Source of the DNA: Streptomyces capillispiralis
GTDB lineage: Bacteria > Actinomycetota > Actinomycetes > Streptomycetales > Streptomycetaceae
Assembly: GCF_007829875.1 (NCBI RefSeq)
Contig: NZ_VIWV01000001.1
Coordinates: 744,001 to 808,000, forward strand
Length of the DNA: 64,000 bases
Direction: 5' to 3'
This document shows, piece after piece, positions 59,040 through 64,000 of this stretch (the stretch's first letter is position 1; each line of letters opens with the position of its first letter). The notes below the pieces were generated by a model. The model was not told the DNA's origin. It did not search any database and worked only from the letters and a program-made list of their open reading frames with translations. Both the position numbers and the translations under genes were made by a program.

Positions 59040-59788
59040 CCAATGTGTGATGACGTTGTGTCCGCGCGCTCCAGAACACACAGCCCCAGCGCCGGATCAC
59101 CCGCCCGGCGCAGGGCCAGCCCCGCCTCGGCGGCCTCGGCGGCCAGCGCCTCCTCCGTGGCGACCCACCAGCGGTACTCGACCGACGCCCGGCCCAGCGA
59201 CCGGCCCCGGCGCAGCACGCCGTACTCCATGCGCCAGGTGATCTCGTCCGCGCCCGTGGGGCGCGCGCTCGCCCAGCCCTCGTACTCCATCTCGCCGATG
59301 ACGGCCCCGGCCATCCGCACCCGCTCCACCTCGACGGGCGCGAACGGCGGAGTGATGTTGAACACCAGGGCGCCGCCCGGGGCGAGTTGGTGGGCGGCGC
59401 GGCCCCACAGCGCGCGCCGCTGCCCGGGCGGCAGGTGGCCGACCATGTTCAGGGCCACCACCGCGCGCACCCCGTCGGGCCATTCGGCGCCGGCGCAGTC
59501 GTCGGGAACCACCGTGACCCGCCTGCGCAGTTCCGCGTCCTCATGCACCCGGGCGAGCAGGACGGCGCGCATCGCGGCCGAGGGCTCGACGGCCAGTACC
59601 GGCGCCCCCGGCAGCGCGTCGCGGATCACGCGCACGCCCCGGCCCGATCCCGCCCCGAGGTCCACCACGGTGCCGGTGGTGGCCCGCACCCGGGCCAGGA
59701 CGTCCGCCAGGGCCGGGCCCAGCGCGTCCCACGCCTCGGCGATCAGGATGTCGAGGTACTCCGCGGACCGTTCGTAGGGGTCGCTCAT
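59036..59788 (-). CDS. Class I SAM methyltransferase of the zinc island
   Basis: The 250-residue protein has SAM motif VVDLGAGSGRGVRVI, an acidic loop VLAVEPSAAMRAVL, VRAVVALNMVGHLP and LAPGGALVFNITPPF. ATG 59788 was chosen because the longer frame crosses a probable promoter. A Zur-like palindrome lies about 85 bases upstream and the synthetase promoter begins at its stop codon, so it is probably part of the same response. It may methylate the metallophore or an intermediate (N, O or carboxyl). Sequence alone does not reveal the acceptor. Confidence 0.75.
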   Translation of the reverse strand: MSDPYERSAEYLDILIAEAWDALGPALADVLARVRATTGTVVDLGAGSGRGVRVIRDALPGAPVLAVEPSAAMRAVLLARVHEDAELRRRVTVVPDDCAGAEWPDGVRAVVALNMVGHLPPGQRRALWGRAAHQLAPGGALVFNITPPFAPVEVERVRMAGAVIGEMEYEGWASARPTGADEITWRMEYGVLRRGRSLGRASVEYRWWVATEEALAAEAAEAGLALRRAGDPALGLCVLERADTTSSHIG

Positions 59789-59869
59789 CACCGCTCCAGA
59801 CGCTCGATGCCTCACAGTTCGTCGGGCGGGCGCACGAGCGGACCGCCGACGCCCCGTACAGTAATCGCA

Positions 59870-59882
59870 AATGAATTTCATT
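59870..59882 (-). promoter_or_regulatory. Zur-like box upstream of the methyltransferase gene
   Basis: AATGAATTTCATT is an odd-length perfect palindrome (AATGAA-T-TTCATT) resembling the AATGA/TCATT core of actinobacterial Zur sites. On the minus strand TTGTCG precedes and TTACTGT follows it, giving a plausible promoter for the gene starting at 59788. Confidence 0.55.
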
Positions 59883-59936
59883 ACGACAAGCAGCGGGTGA
59901 ACGGGCGCCGTTGACGGTGCGTGGGGGCGGACAGCA

Positions 59937-59969
59937 CCGCGCCCGCCGGGTCGCACACGGCGGGCGCGG
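59937..59969 (-). terminator. Terminator of the histidine-rich gene
   Basis: CCGCGCCCGCCG and CGGCGGGCGCGG form a perfect 12-bp stem with a 9-base loop, 21 bases beyond the stop codon of the histidine-rich protein gene. Confidence 0.75.
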
Positions 59970-59990
59970 GCGGCTGGGGCGCCGGTGGGG

Positions 59991-60293
59991 TCAGTGGTCG
60001 TCCCAGTGGTCCTCGTGGGCGGCGTGCCGGTGGCCGTCGTGGACGTAGTCGACGTGGTCCCCGTGCGGGACGGCGACGTGCCCGCAGCCCTCCTGGTGGC
60101 GGTGGCCGTGGCCCTCGTGCGGCGCGTGACGTTCGGTGGTGCACTCGTCCACGTGACCGTCGTGGGAGCGGTGGATGTGGCCGTCGTGCACGTAGTCGAC
60201 GTGGTCCCCGTGCGGGACGGCGACGTGCCCGCAGCCCTCGTGGTGCTGGTGGTCGTGGCCCTCGTGGGTGCGGTGCTCGGTGGCGGACGTCAT
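59991..60293 (-). CDS. Histidine-rich, probably zinc-binding protein
   Basis: The 100-residue protein contains 28 histidines and three cysteines and consists essentially of two copies of a roughly 45-residue unit. Each has GCGHVAVPHGDHVDYVHDGH, followed by a variable His/Asp tail (RHAAHEDHWDDH at the C-terminus). There is no signal peptide or membrane segment, so it is probably a cytoplasmic zinc store or chaperone. The two copies are also almost identical at DNA level, pointing to a recent internal duplication. No clear Zur box was found upstream, but its neighbours have them. Confidence 0.8.
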   Translation of the reverse strand: MTSATEHRTHEGHDHQHHEGCGHVAVPHGDHVDYVHDGHIHRSHDGHVDECTTERHAPHEGHGHRHQEGCGHVAVPHGDHVDYVHDGHRHAAHEDHWDDH

Positions 60294-60441
60294 GACGTAC
60301 TCCCGGTGCCGTTCGGACGGGCGGCCGCCCGTCGACGGCCACTGCCGCGTTACCGGTTCACCGTAGAACGGCGCCCGTCCCCCCGCACGCGGAGCGGGGC
60401 CCGCGCGGAGCGGGGCCGCGGGCGGGTGGCAAGCTGCCGGA

Positions 60442-61002
60442 GTGACCACGCATGAGAGAGTGCACGCGCCCGTCATCACGCAGATCAGCCGGCCCGAGGA
60501 CGTCACCGCCGCCCTCGGACGGGAGCTGACCGACTGCTGGGCGGGCGTCATCAACGCCGGCGGGGCGGTCGTCCCGATGGACTGCCCGCTGCCCCCGGTG
60601 AGTCCGTCGACGCTCGGACCGGCGATGGACCGGATCGCCGGACAGCTCTCCCCGCAGCGGCTCAGGCTGCTGATGGCGACCGTGGACGGCACCCTCGCCG
60701 GCTGGATGCTGCTGCGCCGTGAGCAGCACCCGCTCGTGGCGCACTGCGGGGTGGTGAACCATGTGCAGACCCGGGTCGGCTTCCGGGGCCGGGGCGTCGG
60801 CGTCGCGCTGATGCGGCACGCCGCGCGGATCGCGCGCGAGGAGATGGGCCTGGAGCGGCTGCAACTGACCGCGCGGGACGGTCTGGGCCTGGACGCCTTC
60901 TACCGCAAGGCCGGCTGGACCGAGGTGGGCCGGTGGCCGGGCGCGCTGCGGGTGGCACCCGGGGACGACCGGGACGAGATCCTCATGAGCCTGGAGCTGT
61001 GA
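60442..61002 (+). CDS. GNAT-family acetyltransferase
   Basis: The 186-residue protein has the GNAT core VQTRVGFRGRGVGVALMRHAARIAREEMG with the acetyl-CoA pyrophosphate loop, and the C-terminal LTARDGLGLDAFYRKAGWTEVGRWPG typical of small-molecule acetyltransferases. GTG 60442 starts the conserved region. It is the only rightward gene in this part of the island and converges on a methyltransferase gene. No Zur box is evident. It may be unrelated to zinc, or may modify a metallophore intermediate. Confidence 0.75.
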   Translation: MTTHERVHAPVITQISRPEDVTAALGRELTDCWAGVINAGGAVVPMDCPLPPVSPSTLGPAMDRIAGQLSPQRLRLLMATVDGTLAGWMLLRREQHPLVAHCGVVNHVQTRVGFRGRGVGVALMRHAARIAREEMGLERLQLTARDGLGLDAFYRKAGWTEVGRWPGALRVAPGDDRDEILMSLEL

Positions 61003-61023
61003 CGGCGCCGGCCGTCCGCGCGT

Positions 61024-61803
61024 TCACGCGCCGCCGTCCCCCTTGACCGCCACCAGCACGGCGCTGTCGCCGAACTGCCAGACGGAGGTGACGTGCCGGA
61101 AGCCCGCCTGCCGCAGCAGCGCGGCATGGCGGCCCGCCGTCAGCTCCTCGTCGCCCCCGCCGCCCCCGAGGGCGGCCAGGCGCTGCTCGCGCTCCACGAA
61201 CAGGTCGGCCAGCTCCGGGTCCCGGGCGGCCGCGGCCCACCACGACCCCCAGTCCTCGTGGACGTGGCCGCCCGTCCGCTCGGCGCGGCGGCGGCCGACG
61301 TGCGCGGTGAGGTCCGCGCACGGGGCCTCGTCGGGCGGGAAGTGGTCGCCGTTGACGAGGACACCGCCGGGACGCAGCAGGGCCGCGAGCCGCCGGTAGG
61401 TGTCCAGGAGCACCGGCTCCGGGAGGTAGTGCAGGGCCGTCGTGGAGACGGCGGCGTCCAGCGGGCGTCGCAGCCCGAGGGCGTCCGTCCAGCCCTCCTC
61501 GCCGATCACCGCGTCGACGTAGCGTGCGCTGTCGGAGTGGTGGGTGCGGCCCAGCTCCAGCAGCAGCGGGTCCATGTCGACGGCGACGATCTCCGCGTCC
61601 GGCAGCCGGTCGGCGAGCCGGGCGGACAGGGAGCCGGGGCCGCAGCCGAGGTCGAGCAGGAGCGGCCGGGCACGGCCGGCGGTGGCGTGCTCGACGACGT
61701 CCGTGATCACCGTGAACCGCTCCTCGCGGTCCACCGCGTACCGCTGCTGCTGAAGCTCCCAGCGCTCCACCCACGCTTTGGCCGTCTCCATGCTCACGCC
61801 CAT
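61024..61803 (-). CDS. Class I SAM methyltransferase with a Zur-like site upstream
   Basis: The 259-residue protein has an N-terminal helix WVERWELQQQRYAVDREERF, SAM motif LLLDLGCGPGSLSARLADRLP, acidic loop IVAVDMDPLLLELG, VSTTALHYLPEPV and LLRPGGVLVNGDHFPP. It is like small actinobacterial methyltransferases of secondary metabolism. A Zur-like 15-mer lies 62-76 bases upstream of ATG 61803. It is downstream of the SufS-like gene, possibly with its own zinc-regulated promoter. The acceptor is unknown. Confidence 0.75.
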   Translation of the reverse strand: MGVSMETAKAWVERWELQQQRYAVDREERFTVITDVVEHATAGRARPLLLDLGCGPGSLSARLADRLPDAEIVAVDMDPLLLELGRTHHSDSARYVDAVIGEEGWTDALGLRRPLDAAVSTTALHYLPEPVLLDTYRRLAALLRPGGVLVNGDHFPPDEAPCADLTAHVGRRRAERTGGHVHEDWGSWWAAAARDPELADLFVEREQRLAALGGGGGDEELTAGRHAALLRQAGFRHVTSVWQFGDSAVLVAVKGDGGA

Positions 61804-61864
61804 CGCTCGCGCACCTCCACCGTCTGCCGTGCTCGTGTTTCCCGGTCACCTCCGAATCTACAGG

Positions 61865-61879
61865 TGGAAACGGTTATCA
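61865..61879. promoter_or_regulatory. Zur-like box upstream of the methyltransferase gene
   Basis: TGGAAACGGTTATCA matches 12 of 15 positions of the site at 59019-59033. On the minus strand it lies between the SufS-like stop codon and the methyltransferase start, followed by a TGTAGATT stretch that could be the -10 region. Confidence 0.6.
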
Positions 61880-61887
61880 GTTGCCTC

Positions 61888-63108
61888 TCAGTTCAGTGAC
61901 TCGAGTACGCTCAGCAACCGGTCGACCTCCTCCACGGTGTTGTACACATGGAGACTGACCCGCACCGAACCGTCCTTCTCCCCCACTCCGGCCTGGCACA
62001 TGGTGTCGGCGCGCACCATGAAACCGTGGCTGTAGAGGATGAACCCCAGGTCGTCGGAGGGGATGTCGCGGTGCCGGAACGTGACGATGCCGTGCCGACG
62101 CTGGGCCGCCGGCAGCGCGGAGCCGGCGGCCAGACTGACCTGGCAGCCGAGGATCTCGTAGGCGTCGAGGTGGCGCAGCCGGTCGGTCAGCCGGCCGGCG
62201 AGGCCGGTGGTCCAGCGCGCGATCCGGTGCGGTCCGGCCGCGTCCAGCCAGTCCAGTGCGGCCCGCAGCGACACGATGCCCGCCGTGTTGGGTGTCCCCT
62301 GCCAGCCGCCCGGACGGAACACCGGACCGCGCGCGTTGCGCGCCCACACCGCCCCGGTCCCGGGCAGCGCCATCGCCTTGTGCCCGGAGAACACCACGAA
62401 GTCGACGTCCAGCTCGCTGACGTCGACGGGCAGATGGCCGACGCTCTGGGCGGCGTCCAGGCAGATCGGCACGTCCGGGCCGACCGCCTCGCGGATCCGG
62501 TGCACGTTCATGTCGCCGCCGTACACGTGGTGGACGTGCGTGGCGGCCACGAAGCGGGTGCGCGGGCCGACCACCCCGTCCAGGGCGCGGTGGTCGTAGT
62601 CGCCGGAGCCCTCCTGGTACGGCAGTGCCCGCACGCGGATGTCGACGCCGCGCTCGGCCAGCAGCAGCCGCGCCTCGAGCCAGGGGTCGAGGTTGGCCCG
62701 GTGGTCGGCGTGCGGCACCAGGATCTCGTCGCCGTCGGTGAGGTGGGGGACGAGCCAGTCGCGGGCGACGCTGCGCAGGCCCTCGGTGGTGCCGCTGGTG
62801 AAGTGGACGCCGGAGCGGTCCGGTCCGGGGTCGTGCAGGAAGTCCTTGACCCGCTGCCGGGTCGTGTCCACCAGTTCCGTGGTGCGGTTGGCCCAGGGGT
62901 AGGTGCCCCGGCCCGCGTTCGCGTTCGACGTGGTGAGGTAGGTCTGTACGGCGTCCAGCACGGCGCGCGGCTTCTGCGAGGTCGCCGCGCTGTCCAGGTA
63001 CGCCGACTCCGGGTGCGCCGTGACGATCGGGAACTGCTCCCGCAACTCCCGCTGCCACAGCGCGTCTTCATCGTGCTCCGCCCCGGGGAGCCGGCCGGCC
63101 GCGCTCAT
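61888..63108 (-). CDS. SufS/CsdA-like class V PLP enzyme (cysteine desulfurase family)
   Basis: The 406-residue protein has the class V aminotransferase/cysteine-desulfurase fold. It has YLDSAATSQKPRAVLDAVQTYL near the N-terminus, HFTSGTTEGLRSVA, HADHRANLDPW, ICLDAAQSVGHLPVDVSELDVDFVVFSGHK with PLP-lysine K244, and a late Cys371 in RADTMCQ. It lacks the exact RxGHHC desulfurase loop, so it may be a desulfurase-like lyase or transaminase rather than an Fe-S enzyme. ATG 63108 overlaps the stop of the cysteine-synthase-rhodanese gene (ATGA), so the pair probably act on one sulfur amino acid for the metallophore. Confidence 0.8.
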   Translation of the reverse strand: MSAAGRLPGAEHDEDALWQRELREQFPIVTAHPESAYLDSAATSQKPRAVLDAVQTYLTTSNANAGRGTYPWANRTTELVDTTRQRVKDFLHDPGPDRSGVHFTSGTTEGLRSVARDWLVPHLTDGDEILVPHADHRANLDPWLEARLLLAERGVDIRVRALPYQEGSGDYDHRALDGVVGPRTRFVAATHVHHVYGGDMNVHRIREAVGPDVPICLDAAQSVGHLPVDVSELDVDFVVFSGHKAMALPGTGAVWARNARGPVFRPGGWQGTPNTAGIVSLRAALDWLDAAGPHRIARWTTGLAGRLTDRLRHLDAYEILGCQVSLAAGSALPAAQRRHGIVTFRHRDIPSDDLGFILYSHGFMVRADTMCQAGVGEKDGSVRVSLHVYNTVEEVDRLLSVLESLN

Positions 63109-64000
63109 TCGCGCACCAGCGGCGCGCCCGCGTCCCGCCAGGCGACGATGCCGCCGGCCAGGCTGCGCACGTCGGGATGTCCCCTGCGGGTCAGCAGCGC
63201 GGCGTAGCGCAGGGACTTCTCGCCGACGGGACAGGCCAGCAGGACCGGGGTGCGCTTGCTGAACGGGAGGCCGCCGCGGACCAGTTCGTCGAACACCTCG
63301 TCGACGATGTTGACCGAGCCCTCGATGTGCAGGGCCCCGTAGGCGTGCGGGCTGCGCAGATCGACGACGAGCGGGCGGGGATCGCCCTCCGCGGTCCAGC
63401 GGCGGGCGTCGGCGACGGTGATGACCCGGGCCTCCGCCTGCGCCTCGGCGTCGGTGAGGGACGCCGCCGTGTGCCCCCGCTTCGCCTGGCCCAGCAGCTC
63501 GGGGCGGCGCCTGCGCACGTAGCTGAGGTAGCTCTCGGCCCGGTCGCACACGATGAACACGGCCGTGCGGCGCTCCCCCGTGCCGTCCAGTTCGGCGTCC
63601 GCGTCCCGCAGATGGCGTACCGCGCCCTGGTAGGCGGCGCCTCCGGTCGGTCCGGACAGCAGTCCGCAGCGGCGGATCAGGGTGACCATCCCGTCGATGG
63701 CCTCCCCGGAGGTCACCGACTCGATGGTGTCGTACGTCCCCGGGTCGAACAGGCCGACCTGGTGGACCTCGTCGATGGTGCGGATGCCGGGGATGAAGTC
63801 GGACTTGTGGGCGACCAGGCCGAGGACCCGGACGGCCGGGTCGTGTTCGCGCAGGACGCGCGCGACTCCGGTGGACGAACCGGCCGTGCCCACACAGGCG
63901 ATGAACCAGTCCGGCACCCGGCCGTCCAGGTCCTTCACTATCTCGGGCCCGGTGCCCGCCGCGTGCGCCTCGGTGTTGCGCGGGTTGAAGTACTGGTCGG
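63105..64000 (-). CDS. Cysteine synthase-like PLP enzyme fused to a rhodanese domain (5' part outside window)
   Basis: About 298 residues are visible, and the frame stays open to the window edge (DQYFNPRNTEAHAAGTGPEIV). The first part is the C-terminal half of a fold-type-II PLP enzyme of the cysteine synthase group (PDWFIACVGTAGSSTGVARVL, GLLSGPTGGAAYQGAVRHL). The last about 110 residues are a rhodanese domain with VVDLRSPHAYGALHIEGSVNI and catalytic Cys in LLACPVGEKS. The fusion suggests that sulfide or persulfide is handed between sites, either making or trimming cysteine. It is translationally coupled to the SufS-like gene and probably feeds cysteine or sulfur to the thiazoline-forming synthetase. 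Confidence 0.82.
   Translation of the reverse strand, partial: DQYFNPRNTEAHAAGTGPEIVKDLDGRVPDWFIACVGTAGSSTGVARVLREHDPAVRVLGLVAHKSDFIPGIRTIDEVHQVGLFDPGTYDTIESVTSGEAIDGMVTLIRRCGLLSGPTGGAAYQGAVRHLRDADAELDGTGERRTAVFIVCDRAESYLSYVRRRRPELLGQAKRGHTAASLTDAEAQAEARVITVADARRWTAEGDPRPLVVDLRSPHAYGALHIEGSVNIVDEVFDELVRGGLPFSKRTPVLLACPVGEKSLRYAALLTRRGHPDVRSLAGGIVAWRDAGAPLVRE

Noticed and set aside
60029..60267. Direct repeats as a possible CRISPR array
   Set aside because: There are only two copies, they lie inside a coding sequence and the spacer region is also His-coding. No cas genes are seen.
33157..61879. Iron-box (DmdR/IdeR) interpretation of the AT-rich 15-mers
   Set aside because: Iron boxes of actinomycetes follow TTAGGTTAGGCTAACCTAA. 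The sites here follow TGAAAATGATTATCA and flank zur, a zinc-free L32 and zinc transport genes, so Zur is the better reading.
61888..63108. Assignment as Fe-S cluster cysteine desulfurase SufS
   Set aside because: No suf genes are adjacent and the RxGHHC active-site loop is not present (RADTMCQ instead). Kept as SufS-like only.

Overview
The window is from a high-GC actinomycete, almost certainly a Streptomyces or close relative. Codon third positions are nearly all G or C. Many starts are GTG or TTG, and stop and start codons often overlap as ATGA or GTGA. Families typical of streptomycetes are present: latex-clearing protein, secreted L-glutamate oxidase, GlxA-type AraC regulators, AztD and an NRPS/PKS cluster. 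The sequence begins inside an alcohol dehydrogenase gene and ends inside a cysteine synthase-rhodanese gene. I saw no rRNA, tRNA, CRISPR array, insertion sequence or phage gene.

Region 1 (1-11.9 kb) is accessory metabolism and regulation: a tandem-HTH TetR regulator, a rubber oxygenase (Lcp), an exported L-glutamate-oxidase-like flavoenzyme, DJ-1/PfpI-type proteins, an HD phosphohydrolase, two small enzymes (GNAT, VOC), a TetR/hydrolase pair with paired operators, and a cobalamin riboswitch upstream of a small [2Fe-2S] protein.

Region 2 (11.9-22.6 kb) looks like an inducible four-carbon-acid catabolic locus. A leftward operon (CitMHS transporter, aldehyde dehydrogenase, cupin, ABM protein) diverges from a FadR-type regulator. 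A rightward operon follows: racemase family, TIM-barrel isomerase, tartrate/isopropylmalate-type dehydrogenase, OtnK kinase, OtnC aldolase/decarboxylase and RraA-like protein. A 24-bp element overlapping both promoters probably ties them to the regulator.

Region 3 (22.8-28.8 kb) is organosulfur acquisition: an SfnB-like monooxygenase, a PhoB-type DNA-binding protein, an Rrf2 regulator and a sulfonate-type ABC transporter. Each of the two transcription units starts with a short leader peptide ending in cysteine(s), suggesting cysteine-responsive attenuation.

Region 4 (28.8-64 kb) is the main system: a zinc-starvation island with Zur-box-like sites. It carries the zinc importer aztABCD with a second AztD-like protein, a zinc-free L32 ribosomal protein, a COG0523 GTPase and Zur itself. 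A saccharopine-dehydrogenase-like reductase and a thioredoxin-reductase-like flavoprotein diverge from one box. A roughly 20.7-kb leftward operon encodes a yersiniabactin-like metallophore synthetase whose domains have been redistributed. Its parts are ArCP-Cy-A(Cys)-PCP, KS-AT-KR-ACP-Cy-TE, PCP-Cy-PCP and two free-standing methyltransferases, and an Opp/Nik/Cnt-type ABC importer is embedded in the same operon. Upstream are a histidine-rich protein, two more methyltransferases, a SufS-like PLP enzyme and a cysteine synthase-rhodanese fusion. I infer that under zinc limitation the cell makes a thiazoline metallophore, takes the zinc complex back up, and at the same time induces high-affinity zinc import and zinc-sparing proteins.
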